Below are positions 1 to 14,354 of a stretch of 64,000 nucleotides of DNA, in pieces (the stretch's first letter is position 1; each line of letters begins with the position of its first letter). Source of the DNA: Aphis gossypii (taxonomy: Eukaryota > Arthropoda > Insecta > Hemiptera > Aphididae); NCBI RefSeq assembly GCF_020184175.1, contig NC_065530.1:25521260-25585259 (forward strand), given 5' to 3'. The notes beneath the pieces were generated by a model. It ran no database searches. It was not told the DNA's origin and saw only the letters and a program-made list of their open reading frames with translations. The position numbers and the translations under genes are program-made.

Positions 1-3000
1 GAAGTAAAAGTATGTATTTTGTTTTATTTTATATGGAACTGTTTCGATAAATAAATAAATAAATTATGTATAGGTATATAAATTAAATAAATAAATAAAT
101 AAATATATCACACTTTTAGAGTACCTCAAGAACTAGAATTTTTTTTAGTTCTATCATATTATTATATGTTTAATATGTGAAGTGTAAATTGATGAATTAA
201 GTTTAAGTACCTGTTTGCTTATAGCAATTGCACCATTGGGAATTTAGTTGTAAAATATTATTGATCATTTATAATTTTCATCCATTTACTAAAATATAAT
301 ACTCTAACTTTGATAAGATTATTTTTTTTTAAATAAAAACAAAATAAGCGAGTTATAAAATTACTTATAAACTAATAAAACTGTGATTTTTATTTTATTC
401 TCAATTTAGTTTTCGTGTTTTAAATACAGATCATACCATCTCTAGAGTTTCTATGACTGTTTATAATGTGTAAAAAAGGTAGAAAGAATTACAAAAGTTT
501 ACTTTAACTTAAAGAAAAAAATTTGATTCAGTGTTCTGTAGTATTTTATTTCAAAAGTTAAAACAAACAGTGATTATAAGAACTTGGCATTATTTTTATT
601 GACTTCATATCACAAAACAGAAAAACAATTTGTTGAATTAAATGGTATTCAAAATAATGAGCAGATAGTTTACTTTTTAAGAAGTTACAGAGTGGTACAA
701 TTTCTTTCTTTACTACTTTTTATTTTCCTCTAAAATATAATACATTATTATTATTTTTTAACTAAAAGTCGTTTTTCGGTAGTTCCGTAGATAATATTAT
801 TATACAATTTTTATATTTAACTGTAGTTTTTTTTCTTTTTTTTGAAATGAGTTTTGAACTATAGTGTTATTAGATTCACTGAAGTATGATAAAATGATAA
901 TATAAATTATAAGCTGAATTAAAATTTATTGATTTTTCTATTTTATTTATTTATTACAGGTGATCATATCATATTTTTTTTTCTTACAACATTAACAATT
1001 ATTTATTTTAGGATTTATATAATTAAATTCCTATACCATTAGATTATAGTATTTTATATAATAAAAGTAGGGACCTAAGAATAAAATAAAAAATAAAAAT
1101 TATACATATTTATTCTAGAATCTATCTATATAGAATCATGCGTAGTAACATACATTATTTATACTACTACTAAATACTTACATTGATCTAAGAAATGTAA
1201 TTATAATGTAAGTTAGAGACATTATTTATGCATGTATATTCATAGAGTCGACATGACTCTAATGTCTTAGATTCTAAATAACTGAATCTAGTGTACCTAA
1301 CATTTGTCATTCTATTTTACTTAACATTGATATATTAATTAAGTATTGTATAATGGTATACGCGAAAATTTATTTATTAGGGGAGATAATGTTTTAACAA
1401 TATATATTGTTAATTCGATTAATAATAAATAATGAATTCTGCGCTGATGATGTAAATTTTGAATTGTAAATCGTGTAATAGTTATCGAAAAAAAATGTAA
1501 AACTGCTAAATTAGGTATACGTCGAAAACATAAAATAGACGATTCCTAACCTGCCATGCTGGACTACTGTAATACGTGTAAAGCGTGTATAGTAAAAATA
1601 ATTTTGAAATAAACTGGCCGGTGAAAAACCGCTACTATATGGTACGGAAAGAATGAATTACGAAATAATTGGAACCGCAATATGTAATATTTCATGCTGA
1701 GATACATACATGATCATTTATGACACGAAAAATGTTGTGGACTACACAATGACCTAATGCAGTCCTCGTTATTTTTATCACATATAATTCGAAAGACCCC
1801 TTGCACGTGATGCCCCTTAAATGCATTACAAAAACTAAAATTTAATACAACGAAGGTAAAGGTCTTATTTCAATAGGATAACGTTGCTAGTTGTAGTCAT
1901 ATTATTTTGCGATATAAAAATATTCATAATAAGGTTTATTTTTGACGTAGTTATAGTCTGTACGAGACCCTATAATATTACATTTTTATTGTAAAGGAAT
2001 AAAATAAAGAAATTATAAGTAGCTTTAAGAATATCATTTTAGAGACTCTGTCAATATAGTTCAAAATTCAAATACCTACTACAAATTCCACGATTGCTAA
2101 AATCTTAAAACAAAACATAAGTAGTTTTTAAAAGTTATACTTGTAAGAAAGAAATTTGAAAGATTGGACATAATATCATTTGATGAGAACAGACCCTATT
2201 ATTATTGATACTTAGTTTCTATACATTTTAAATTATACGTATAAAGGAGTTTTATAAAATAAGTACCGATATCTGGTGATTAAGTCATTTGATTATTTTG
2301 ATAGGTACGTAATTTAATATACAACTGTCATAATTTATTGTAGTATACTATATACGTGTTATATTATATTATTCTAGATCCTGAGCGAGTTGATAATGTA
2401 TTGGTTATACAATAATTATGTATGAGTATTTTTTTTTTAAATTGTTGTGTTTATTATCATAATTGTATAGAGTTCTTAGATTTTCGGTTTAGATATATTT
2501 TCTGGTAGAAAAGTAAATATAATTGATATTGCAGAGTTGTGATGTGGTTAAAAGTAAAATATTAATTTCTGTATATAATCGTTGAATATTATTGGATTTA
2601 AATACCCATATATTATAAACACATATGTAATACATGGCAGACACTTACTCAATGATGTGATATATTCGACAACTATTGTACAGTAAATTGGTTTTGCACA
2701 TTATCCCTTTAAAAAAATAAAATATACATTATTGAATTAAAAAATAACGAAATTTTACATAGATTTTTATATACTTTATAGGTACCTATAACATATTATT
2801 ATATCGAGTCCCAACCACTATAATACTAACATGTATAGATTATTTTTTTTATCTTTATCTTTTTTTTTTTTGTTCAATAATGGAAGTTAAATTATAATTT
2901 ATACTTAACATGGATTCAAAACTCGATAAAAATTGTTTTATATTACAAAATATTTTATGTATAAAACCAATAAATATTTTTATAAGGTATTTTTTAATAT

Positions 3001-4731
3001 AAAGATCTAGTATCATTGTATAGCCAAATATAACTACACGTTTTAAATTATATTTAAAGCTTAAAACACGAATTCCAGCTTGGGTAGAATAAATAAATCA
3101 TGGAACTTAAACGGCTTATGGTTGGTTTTGTGTTTAAATTTATGCTAAACATATCTCGATCCATTAACGATGGAATAATATGGTACCTTTCGAATGTGCT
3201 TTTGGCTATAATATGTCTGTGTACCAATATATCATGATATGCGCTATTGTCATTGATATTAAACTCTTAATTTAGTTGATTCTGTTACACTGAGTATTTT
3301 ATAACATTAAAAAAATAGAAGTAAGTAGAGTTTATTTTTATACCCCTTAAAATCCTAAGTATCGAGACTTGACAATAAATATATTTTTTATACAAACGTT
3401 GTGATAATTTTTTTCACTTAAGTATATATTAACTTTCTTATAATTGTTCTTATTTTTGTACAATTCAAGTATCATCCTCCGAATTTTCTATTTTCTTAGT
3501 GAAATTAATAACCATAATATATGCATAGTCATGAAACTAATTTAAAATTATTTATATAAAGTAAAACGATTTTCATGCTTTCTGACAAACTTGTCATAAA
3601 TTATGTTATTCTATGTAGGTACTTTAGTAATGTTTAAACATGCAAACAAAACTTTGTTTATTTGTTAAAAATGTATTAATTTAAGAAGAATGAATTTAAT
3701 ATTAAGTTTCAAGTTTTAGTATATAAATTGACAGATTATTATTGCTGCTTTAAACGATTTGTTTGTGTAGTATAAATTTATAAGATTCTATTTTATTAAT
3801 AACAATAATCGCGTTAAATGATATTAAATCGTTTTATCCATAGTTTTAAAGTAAAATAATCATGTTGTTTTTTTCCATTTATATACAATATATTGTATTG
3901 TATTGAGAAACTAATTTATCAGGTGTACTAATTTTTTTAAGAGTAATGTACTCATATTGACTTAGAAAGTATTTTGTTTAAAATAAACTATTCGTATTTC
4001 TGTAGAATATTTTATGATATTATTATGAATTGTGAAGTCGTAACAAAACAAAATCACTATAGTATAATATATACTACATTTGACTTATTTTTACGCATTT
4101 ATTAAAAATTAAATAAGCGTTTATGAAAAACTAAATAAAATTTTTTCGTTTTATAATCCTAGTATTATGCATATTTACAAGACCATAAAATACCACAAGT
4201 CTTACTCATTTTGGTAGTTATGGTACCTAAATGTTTATTATTATATATTTAGAACAGTAAATAGTAGGTACTAGTGGATTCTCGGTCTAACAGTTTTAAA
4301 TAATTCCTGTGTAGTAGGTACGTATGAAGGAAACACATTTTGATAAATGTCTGTATTACGTTGTTTTAATTGTAATGCGAATGAAATGACGACAAAAAAA
4401 TATATATTTTTTCGACCCCTTCTCTGTCGTTTTCGCCCACGAGATATGATTACTTAAAAAATTACAACTAAAATAGTAATAATAATAATAAAAAAAAACC
4501 CAAAACAATAACAGATATTGATGTCATATCAGTTTTAGTATAATATCATCTATCATGTTTATGGTTATAATTTATTTTAATATATTATGTACAGTAGCGA
4601 TCTGCAATGAGCGCGTCCATTCTTGGTTTTAGTTTTAGTGTATAAAATAAACAATTATGCATTACTACATTTACGTTTTTCTTGTTGTTTGTAATTAAAT
4701 AAAAATGTTATTCTGTCTTTTATTTTGTCAG
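1..4731. other. AT-rich noncoding DNA upstream of the first Dpr exon, probably intron
   Basis: No coding exon is recognisable here. The stretch is AT-rich with short AAAT runs near 45-64 and 81-105 and many short A or T runs. Because the exon at 4732 begins inside a codon after a pyrimidine-rich tract and AG, at least the right part must be intron of the Dpr-family gene. Exons for its signal peptide and first Ig domain should lie further left, outside the window. A slightly less AT-rich patch near 1540-1700 shows no coding pattern. Confidence 0.6.
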
Positions 4732-4910
4732 ACGACGGTGATCAACAGTCAGACGTCATCGACCAGCAGTCGAAGACATCCAACTACGAGCCTCTGGAAA
4801 GGCGAATGACACCGGGTGGATCGATAACATTCACCTGTAGGATTGGTCTAGTCGATCAGAGCCGTCAGAGCATTCAATGGTATCACGGCGACAAACTCAT
4901 ATCGATAATG
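4732..4910 (+). CDS. Dpr-family Ig cell-surface protein, internal exon (first half of second Ig domain)
   Basis: Internal exon of a Dpr (defective proboscis extension response) type protein, a neuronal surface receptor family whose two Ig domains bind DIP partners. It is preceded by a T-rich tract and TCAG, starts with two bases of a split codon and ends on a codon boundary before GTACGC. The translation has an acidic, Gln/Asp-rich lead (about 25 residues), then the B-strand cysteine in ITFTCRIG and the C-strand tryptophan in IQWYHGDKLI, the usual Cys-Trp spacing of an Ig-like domain. WYHGDKLI closely matches the WYHND/WFHG motif of Dpr second Ig domains. The next exon, 12921-13080, continues in phase 0 with DRRGSLSV. 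No start codon is needed or expected. The lead segment is unlike the usual Dpr inter-domain linker. Family assignment is firm; the exact paralogue is not determined. Confidence 0.85.
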
Positions 4911-5252
4911 GTACGCACGGTCGATTATGCCCACCAAAGGGCTCTTTCTTGAATTCGAGAGCAATAATAACGAATACGTAAAATGTTGAACGGTCGAGTC
5001 GTAAACAACTTTAAAATTAATATATTCTTGAGTGCTCTTCAAAACTAACCGTTTTTAAAGAGCTCAATATAGGAAATTGTCTACGTGTGGGCGTATGTGT
5101 CGTGCAAACGTTTGCGTAGTAAGTTGTCATGAGCATGCGTGGCTACATCGTGTACAAAAAAGATAGCGGAATACTCCTACACAGCATAAACATCAACAAT
5201 TTGTAGTCAACGAGTAATGCTATTTATGCTATTTATTAAACAGGAACGTACC

Positions 5253-5272
5253 AAAAAAAAAAAAAAAAAAAA
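5253..5272. repeat. Poly-A tract (20 A)
   Basis: A run of 20 A. A second run of about 17 A lies at 5600-5616. These are ordinary homopolymers in AT-rich intron; no flanking element or target-site duplication was identified that would make this a retroposon tail. Confidence 0.9.
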
Positions 5273-8200
5273 TTGTGTTATAAGAAATCTGAAAACATTT
5301 CAAATATTTCAATTTGTAATAAATTCAACTTAAAATCTACTTTCCCAATTTTTTGAATTTTGTTTTATCATCACTGATTAAAAATACTACAATTTTTCCA
5401 TTTTTTAAAATCAAATTTAAACGAAAGAAAAGATTCGAATGAGTGTTTATGCTCGATCTGAAGTAGATAAAATTTAAATATGTTTTTTGTTCTATTATCA
5501 TATTAAGTACTAATTTTATCGGTTAGATGTAAGAAATTAAAATTGAAAATACACAAGATATTATATTATACTAATATATTAGAAAAGTGTGGTTTTGTCA
5601 AAAAAAAAAAAAAAAAGAGAATTTGTATCAAATCTCTTAATAAATTATATGGGTAGGTAATTTTTTTTTTAAAAAAAAGGTTATTAGAGGTAATTGTGAT
5701 GATGTCGCATACGAATTTTAAAATAAAAACGGAATTCAAAACGTTATCTCGTGATTTGATTAAAACGATTATTATTCCTTCGGTAGCGATCGTTTTACTT
5801 GTCCATCAGACAAGATATAACAATGATAATAATATAGTGTTTAATAACGGACATAATGATAGTAATAATAATTAAATTACACGATCTTTATTAATCACCG
5901 ATGTACCACACGGTACGCTGTCTACGAGGATTTATTTATTCAACTGCATATGTGCGCGCGATAAATCACACAAGACACGTCAAAATTACCGGACGTAGAA
6001 ACAACATAAAATATAATAAATAGACAAATAATTTTTTGCCGTTTGAAACGACAATAATAATTCATAAGCTATTTTAACGGCTTGTGAAATACATACGTGC
6101 GTATAATGTTTACGAAATACATTATACTGAGCTCACCACATGATAAAATTACATCGTCGCAAGTGAAGATACTTTTATATAGACTTTATAAAACACAAAT
6201 ACATGGTGTTATAAATTATTTTTATTTTAACTGATTTCAAGTATGTAAGTAGTGCTTTTATTTGTCAACATATTTAAAGAAAAAATAAAAATAGTACAAA
6301 TTCTATTTAGAAGAATTTTATATTCGCTCATAAATCTGATTCTTGTGTAGACTAATATCCACTGGATATTTCGTTTGAAATTGTAATTTATTTAGACGAA
6401 AATCATAAACTCGTTTCAATTGATCACGTATGGGGGTTATTGTGCTATTACGATATTGTCATTATACAGTTTTATATATTTTTCAGTCTACGAATATAGT
6501 AAGGGATGGAGAGGAAAATTATGATTTGGATGTGAATTATGATGAGTACGTTGGTCGTAAATGAAATGAGGATATTATTTTATTTATTTATTATTCCGTG
6601 ACTAAAAACACTTTTATTGCCATTGATAAATTTAGCAGAGAATTTTCTAATTTCTAATTATTAATAATGAAGTTATTCTTTGTACTATTTTTAGTGAATA
6701 AATCGATATACGCACCTACACTCTACAGCATGAATGAATTTATAACCTAAATAGGTTATAATAATATATTATTTTATTGTTTGATTAAGTAGATTAACCT
6801 ACGTTTGAATATGAGTACTATAATATAATACAAAATAATACCACTGTAATCAACTAACATTATAAAATAAATGTAAGTTTACTTGTTCAGTTAAAGCAAA
6901 TTTTATCCCTTTCTAATCCATCAAAACTTCTCCCAATCTTAGCTTGCCTAAATATATTACTTTGAAATATTAAATAAAACTAACTCTTTAATAAAAAATA
7001 TTACTTCTCTTATTACCTTTTCCCGATAGCCTTTCCCAATGGCTAAAATGAAACTAGAATAATGATTATTGAACTAGTAAATAAATAATTAAATTATAGG
7101 AACTACCAACGGGTAACTTACTCTATACGTCAGTCATGCTTATTAAAATTATTTATCATCATAGTTATTATTTATCGTAAATACATAATGAAACCAATTT
7201 TTTCTTTTACTACATTTTTAAAAAAACTCGTACTTGCATATTATTTCAATTAAATTTGAAAACAAACGTACACAATTATACTAAAAATTACTCTCGTTCC
7301 GCTCGTTTCAGATGAGAATTTAATCTCATGAGAATAATCACTTTAGGAAGGTTACTTTAGTATGTTATAGTCATGTTGTCTTTTAAATACGAAAACAATT
7401 AATTATTGCATTTGTAAAACTACTTCAAACATAAGCCTTTGCATCCTACGTAGTTTAACCGTAAGTTTAACTTTTTCCTTTAGTTCTTTTTATAGTGACT
7501 CTTTTGTAAAATAATGAGAATTTTGAGATCCTAATGCTCTCAAAATAACATCCACACATTATTATCAAAAGATTGTACATTTTTTTTTCTTTTGGAAATC
7601 AGTTATCATGAAAACATGACATCGTTATAAAAGAAATCCAAGTTTTCTATATCCACCTGGAAATTTTAATGCTCTTATTACAAATACACTTTTACGCCAA
7701 ATGTATTTAATTGGATATAATCGAACAATAACAGTTATAATAATAAATGTCTGCATAATATATTATTACGCATTTAAGTTTCATGACATTATTAATTAAC
7801 GATCTCATGAATTATTAAACGTAGATATTGTAATTTGAATAAGTTATTTATTGTTTTAATATTTTTAAAATATCTTATATCTTAATAAACTTAAAAGAGC
7901 GTCAATACATTTTTATACCTTATTTTTTTAAGGCTTATTTACTTTAATCAAATGTTATAGCATGTAATTTTTAAATTTAAATAAACCAAAAATTCAGAAC
8001 ATTATAATATTTATCTCGCTTATGTATTTACGTAGTTAACATTTTCACGTATTTTAGATTGTCATAAAATTTGATTCAGTATTGAAAATAATTTATATCA
8101 GAAAATTAATTTTTTTTTGTGTTTAAAAACATTATAAATAAAAAATTGCTACCTATATTATTTTTAGTAACTAAAGGAAAACGTAAATATATTTATTTAA

Positions 8201-9527
8201 CATCGCATTTGAACTAAAATAATAGTTGTATTTCAAAAATCGTATTCTTGATACATTTTCATAAACTGTTTATTAGACATGATTTATTTTCCAAAATATT
8301 TAAACGTATTTTAAAATTTTTATTCCACAAATATATATAGGTACACAGTAATGACTTGCGTATAAGTTAGGTATACACTTAAATGTGATATTTTTGTAAA
8401 CATATTCATCCAAAAGGAATAATTGTAATACAAATTAAATATATTTAAAAATTAGGTACCTTGCACTCATATATTTTGTTTAGAATCCATATTTTGAATG
8501 AAATAGTTTATCATTAAATGCATATTTAACACCTATTCTACTCAATGATGAGATACATTCAAAACCTAGTATACAGTAGACATAAGTTTTTTGACTTTAA
8601 AAATGTATTTAAATGAGTGAACATTTCAAACAGTATGTAGAAATTATAACAGTTTATATCCGGTATAACATTTTTAAATGTGATTTGTAAGGTAAAAATA
8701 ATGCAATTCTAAAATAATTGATTTCATCGAAAAAGTGACAAAATATAAAAATTGGATTTATAATACATAATACATTAAAAAATAACAGGAGCTCGATATC
8801 AACCGGACAATTTTTCTGTATTTTAAAGTCTATTAATCATTTCTAAACTGACATTCTGAACGAGAAATGATACGGTTAAAGCTTATCGCCATAAATCTCG
8901 CATAGTTGCCTTTGGGACTAACACGTACCTAGTATAATATAGGCTCAAAACAGTGAATCAATTTATTCAGTTTGTTTCGAAAATTTGTAGCATTTATAAT
9001 AGTTAATAATGCATGTTTTTTTTTTTATTAAGGTCATAAAAAAGTTAAATTAAAAGTAATTGAATGTTTGTATTTATTCTTATCAAAATGCGACAAAGCG
9101 AACACACAGACGAAATTAAATAAAATAGCAGCCGAAATACAATATACAGCTAATACTTTGTTGATGCGCTTCCTCATCTTATTTTGGCTTTGGCTATATG
9201 GTGTACGTGTCACGATTTCTCGGGATCAGGGATTTCATCAGATATATGAAACATCTGGGTCAGGGAGTTTGTTAATAAGAATCATCTGTTCACAACTAGA
9301 AATGTTCAAATCAACTGTTAATGCTTTTTGATAAAGAATAATAATTGACGAATGACGTAAGCAAATTTTAAATTTTAACTTTGCGTATAAAAATAAAACA
9401 TATTAATATAGCTTTATTTACAAACCAATTTTATATTATGAAAGATAATGTAATACATTGTCTTGGAAATGATATACATTTGAAAATTACAAAATACAGG
9501 GATATAAATGAATTTACTTTTTATGGA

Positions 9528-9543
9528 AACCTAACCTAACCTA
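9528..9543. repeat. Short interstitial CCTAA (TTAGG-type) run
   Basis: Three consecutive AACCT units followed by A (16 bp), the complement of the insect telomere repeat TTAGG. Too short to be a telomere; a chance or repair-associated interstitial run. Related but interrupted runs occur at 25506-25526 and 46542-46557. Confidence 0.6.
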
Positions 9544-11337
9544 TATTATGTTTAATTATTAAACACTATTTGAAAGCACTTTTAAATGTGAAATCTACAA
9601 TAATAAGATTCGATTACGTATTAGTTGGATTTTGTGAGTATAGTTATTGTATATGTTAAATATTTGTATGCAATTGAGTTTTGTATATTATCATGCCTTG
9701 TTAAAAATTAGAATTTAATTAAATTGTTTTGTTATATACATGATAACTTTAAAATAAAAATGTAGTTGCAGAAAACAAAGCAAAATAATTTACTAACTGA
9801 AAAGAATCCCGCTTGCATTCTTATAAAATTAAAAAAATACATACACAATTTTCTTAAGTGTTATTTTTACTTAATAATGTAAAAAAATTGCATATATTTT
9901 TTCTCAAGAATGATGTTATTATAAAAAATAAATTCTCCCAAAAAATATTAATGCATATACTATTATTTAATTTACTTGATGAATTTTTACATTTTTCATA
10001 AAATATAGTGATTTAGATAAGAATTTTAATCTATATGGGTTATAGATACAGAGCAAAATCTCGTTAAAAATGGAATACTTTCCGGGGAATAAAAGTAAAC
10101 ATAACATTTATAAATACACAAATATATAAGTAAATGTAGATATTTAAGAAATAAAGAAATCAATTATTGCTAATTAAATTAATTATATGAATAGTAGCTT
10201 GTAAAATATAAATAATATCACATTTTTAGTTATAATATCATCTTCATATAAAAATTATTTTTAATACACATCTATTTTCTTTTATTTGATAGGAGGTATG
10301 ATAGATATAATAAATTAAATATGTTAAAATTACTCATTCAGTCACCCAGTGACAAATACTTGTTTCTTAATTACATAATATTTTATAGAAACAACATTTG
10401 TTTAATATAAATAAAATAAATAATAAAATTGGATGACTATTATTTTAAATTACCATTTTTAAATTTTGAATGTAGTGATGAATGGATTGGTTTTACATTT
10501 TTACAATGATATGAAAGTGTATGGGTGTGTTTGTTTTTAAATTTCATGTCCACTTGTAGCTGTAAAAATTCTTCATTCTTCCATTTAGAGAGTGATTACT
10601 TATAGAAATATGTATCTAATTAGTACTTTGGGATAAAAGTTGTAATTTTTTGTTTGTTATGCATAGTATTTAGTATTAAAAAAAATTATAAAAACATATA
10701 TTTTTTTTTGTAAGGTGTTACCAATTTGATTTTACTGCTTTCTTGTTAAACAGAATATATAAAAAATTAATAGACATTTTCATTTGTTGACTTAATTTGA
10801 ATTTTTTGTAAATTTATGCAATAATTTTTTTTGTTTCGTCAAAAAGCTCTACAATTTAATAATCAAATGGTTTTCAATTGGTTTTTATATATATTTTTAT
10901 AGATTTTTTTTGTTCTAACTTTTATGATATCAGATATTTAAATGATAATTATTATTTATTTTACTTATTTCGTTGTAATTTAAAAAATAATTATTATTTT
11001 TGTGATTTAAAACTTTTCACAGTTGCTCAAACTTTTATTTTCCATACATTTTGAAATTTTCAACATAATTCGATTTAGTTTAAACTGTTCATTACTTGAA
11101 GCTATTTTTACTTTAAAATGAGAATACGTGGTATTGATTTATAAGTTCATAACAATTATATTATAATATATTACTAACAAATAGTACCTATAATAGATGC
11201 ACTGTTTTTAATAAAAGTTAGTTAAAAAAATACCGTTATATAAATAGAAAAAAATAAACTACTTATAGACTATAGTATTATAAATAATAATTAGGTACTT
11301 ATAACACTCCCTTAGAAATAGACGCTGACATAACGTC

Positions 11338-11400
11338 TTCGCTCAAAATCGTTTATCATATCATTGAATTCAAATTTAAAACATCGAATATGCTCAGTAT
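11338..11400 (+). repeat. Dispersed repeat fragment (family B, copy 1)
   Basis: Contains a 'TCAAAATCGTTTATcAT..' stretch followed by ATTGAATTCAAATTTAA and ACATC, then a CGAATAT segment. The same order of words recurs at 36161-36240 and 46700-46785. It is a diverged interspersed repeat; its class cannot be told from these fragments. Confidence 0.45.
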
Positions 11401-12920
11401 CTTATTTCATGAATTACTCACTCAGAACTCACTAGAGTATAGATCATAGGGAATTAAAATTTTTATTAAATAATAAAATTATTATTCAAAAGTAAAATCT
11501 ATTGTTATTGATGATTTATTTTGTAGATAAACTATGTTTTTAGTTTATTAAAAATATAAATACAAACTTGTCTAATAGTTATTGTTAATTTTTTAATAAT
11601 TTTTTTAGTATTAGTCATAATGAATAATAAAAGTATATTATTTTACCACAATAAATATAATATCTTATGTGTCTTTGCCCTTTGGTTCATGTATAATATG
11701 ATATAACGTATATTAAATATTATAATACGATTTATCCCTTTTTTTGAGTGAACAATTTTATTTTTATATGATACGATTTTTATTTTGTACCAATGGAAAC
11801 ATAAAGTTATAAAATTTAATTTTTTATTAGACTCATAGTGATTTATTAAGGGTGCTATCAAGTTATTGTTATTTCACAATGACGTACTATATATAAACGA
11901 ATGTTACCTATTTACTTGTTGAAAAAAATCAACGTATTTCATTAATTTAAATATTGTTGTAATTGATATAAACCTAATGATATAATACATTGGTACAGAA
12001 ATGTTATAAGATATATACCTACATTTTTTTTGCGGTTTTATTTGAACGTCAAAATATTTAGAATTAGAATTATAATTTATTTATTTTTGGAAATTTGTTT
12101 CAGTTTTTAACTATGATAATACATTTAAAAAGTTTATAAAGTTTTTAACAAAAACTGTGATTTATTCATTAGTTAAACGTTATAAGCTGTGCCTAATGTC
12201 GTTGTTCAAATATTATGATTCATAACTAGCACTGGAATAATATTAATTTTAGCGACCGAGTATACATGAAAAGTTTTTCTGCATCCGATTAGTTATAAAT
12301 TTATATTTATTTAAAATAAAACTATTTTGTGAGAAGGTGGAACCTAACCTTTTTTATATTGCAAAATCGAGAGCTGGGAATGGTATTGAATCACTTCACT
12401 TAATTTCTTCCAGCCAAATCACTTCAATTATTTTCTTAAACGTATTTTTTGATGTATTATAATTGTATATACATAATACTAGACCTACTTGTATGAATGT
12501 ATTTTGGATATACATTTTTGGCTAATTTTATACGGCAACTTGTCTATTACTTTATATTGTTATACACATTAATTGTTTAATTCTGATTATTTTAAGGGAT
12601 TCAATATAGATGACAGTTGATACATGTAAGTCACAAGAGCTTGCATATTAAGTTGGGTATCTGATAAATACTTTGAAACAAAATTATTTATGAAATCTAC
12701 TTGAACATTTTTTTCATATATTTTAAATTAAATTTAGATTTCAATATAATTAATACAAAAAAAAAAATATTATAATAGCAGTTAACTTAACGATGTATTT
12801 ACATATTTTTTCATGTGTTATTGATACGATAATCAGTATATTTAGATATGTATATTTTTGAAGAAAATACAGTCTGAAAAATAAATTCTTTGAAAATCAA
12901 AAATGTTTATTTTTTTATAG

Positions 12921-13080
12921 GACCGCAGGGGAAGTTTGAGTGTAGAGACGGATAGATCATCGAATTTTTTTGCCAGCCGTCTAACACTTGCTAGCGTCAC
13001 TAGAGCTGACTCTGGAAAGTACACTTGCAAATCTGGCAATACGAATTCTACTACTTTTACACTACATGTTATATCACCAG
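12921..13080 (+). CDS. Dpr-family Ig cell-surface protein, internal exon (second half of second Ig domain)
   Basis: Acceptor TTTTTTATAG precedes it and CCAG|GTAAAC ends it, leaving one base of a split codon (phase 1). It reads on in frame from the exon at 4732-4910: DRRGSLSV, then SRLTLASVTRADSGKYTC and a G-strand ending TLHVISP. The DSGKYTC motif is the Ig F-strand with the second disulfide cysteine; D..RRG..SV, SRL and HV are positions typical of Dpr second Ig domains. One N-glycosylation sequon (NST) follows the cysteine. Together the two exons complete a single Ig domain with Cys, Trp and Cys in place. The open frame runs on a few codons into the intron, but the strong donor and the matching phase of the next exon fix the end. 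Confidence 0.9.
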
Positions 13081-14226
13081 GTAAACATTATATTATTATG
13101 TACCTAATACTTTTAGACAAAATAATCTAGAAATTATTGGACTAAACAAATATGAAGTAGCTACATTAAATTTAAAAAAAAACCAATCTATTAAGGTAGT
13201 TAAAATATTTTTTCAAATTTTAATATAAATACTATTGTTATTATTTTTGAAGTTAGGTATGCTTTTGGTGTAGATATAGATCTTATTTTAGAATTAATAC
13301 AAAATTAAATGGGATTTGATATTTTAAGTATTTAATACATAAATATATGTATTATTTATAATATATTATTAGATACTTGATAATATGTTAGTCATAATAT
13401 TTACATAGTCTGTAGTTATGTCTTACTACTAACGTTTCGGCCATTTTGCATATTATAAATTCTAGTTATTTTAGCGGTTGGGTGATGTTAACCAAAATGT
13501 ATTAGATGGTGTGGATTGATACATGTATACTAAACACAGATTAGTTATTATAATATATACGAATAAGTATATAATTCCGATGCTATTGTTATAGCCATGT
13601 CAAAATTGCATATGTCGTGATTTAAGGATTAATATTCATACCCGAATAATGTATTTGTCAACTCGTCAGCATTATTATGTCACATGTAATTTTAAATGTT
13701 GATTTGCCATTCACACGATGGATTAATAACAATGAATAGAAATATAGGTACCTGTTTAAATCACAATTGTTATACTTCGCAAAATAATGTAAATTTCGAC
13801 GAAGTGGAAAATGTAAATCGAATATTGAACGATAAAAAATAATATCGTAGTCAGATGTAAAATATTTCCGACACTTTTCACATTTAAATTAACACACATA
13901 ATTTAAATATAATAAATATTAAAATACGATACTTGATAAATTGTTGTATCACCTATCCAGTGTTTAAAGTTTATGTGATATGTAACTAATTAGCATTAAT
14001 TGTTATGTAAATATATTATATTCAGTATTTACTTAAGAGACAACCAAGTCACCTAGAAATATAAAAAAGTAAATTATTTGAATTAAAATCAATTTTGTTT
14101 GTATATACCTATTATATTTATTAAATCATTTTATACTTTTTCTCATTACTCGTTTAAACATTATTAAAAATATTAATGACTAATATGAATATACTATTTT
14201 ATATGTTTGAATATGTTTTGTTTCAG
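13081..14226 (+). other. Intron of the first Dpr-family gene (1,146 bp)
   Basis: Donor GTAAAC, acceptor TTTTGTTTCAG, phase 1. AT-rich; I see no embedded gene or clear repeat in it. Confidence 0.8.
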
Positions 14227-14354
14227 CGAACGGATTAGCTTTGCAAGACGGTTTGACATCAAAAGGTTCACGTAATTACCAATCCGATTATGTTATATCA
14301 ATTATCATATTTAATTGGATTGCATGCTCAATATTTGTAATTAAATTGCTGTAA
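14227..14354 (+). CDS. Dpr-family protein, terminal exon with GPI-anchor-type tail and stop
   Basis: Follows a strong acceptor (pyrimidine tract then CAG). Its first two bases complete the alanine codon begun at 13080. The exon codes for a short polar stretch (ANGLALQDG, then SKGSRN) and then about 20 mostly hydrophobic residues (YVISIIIFNWIACSIFVIKLL) ending at TAA 14352-14354. A hydrophobic C-terminus with almost no cytoplasmic tail, preceded by small residues (S, G, N) usable as an omega site, is the layout of a GPI-anchor signal, as known for many Dpr proteins. A single-pass membrane segment is the alternative. The exon's position right after a phase-1 intron behind the second Ig domain matches the terminal exon of the other Dpr-like gene in this window. 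Confidence 0.85.

Larger units (their letters stand above)
4911..12920 (+). other. Intron of the first Dpr-family gene (8,010 bp)
   Basis: Bounded by donor GTACGC and acceptor TTTTTTATAG; phase 0. The content is AT-rich with poly-A runs at 5253-5272 and 5600-5616, a telomere-like CCTAA run at 9528-9543, and a copy of a dispersed repeat near 11338-11400. An open stretch at 9068-9331 (87 codons) in a locally less AT-rich patch has no recognisable domain and no conserved-looking motif, so I do not call it a gene. Confidence 0.75.

Noticed and set aside
9068..9331. An 87-codon plus-strand frame inside the first Dpr intron
   Set aside because: No ATG at its nominal start, no recognisable domain, no splice context linking it to the Dpr exons (whose phases already join without it).
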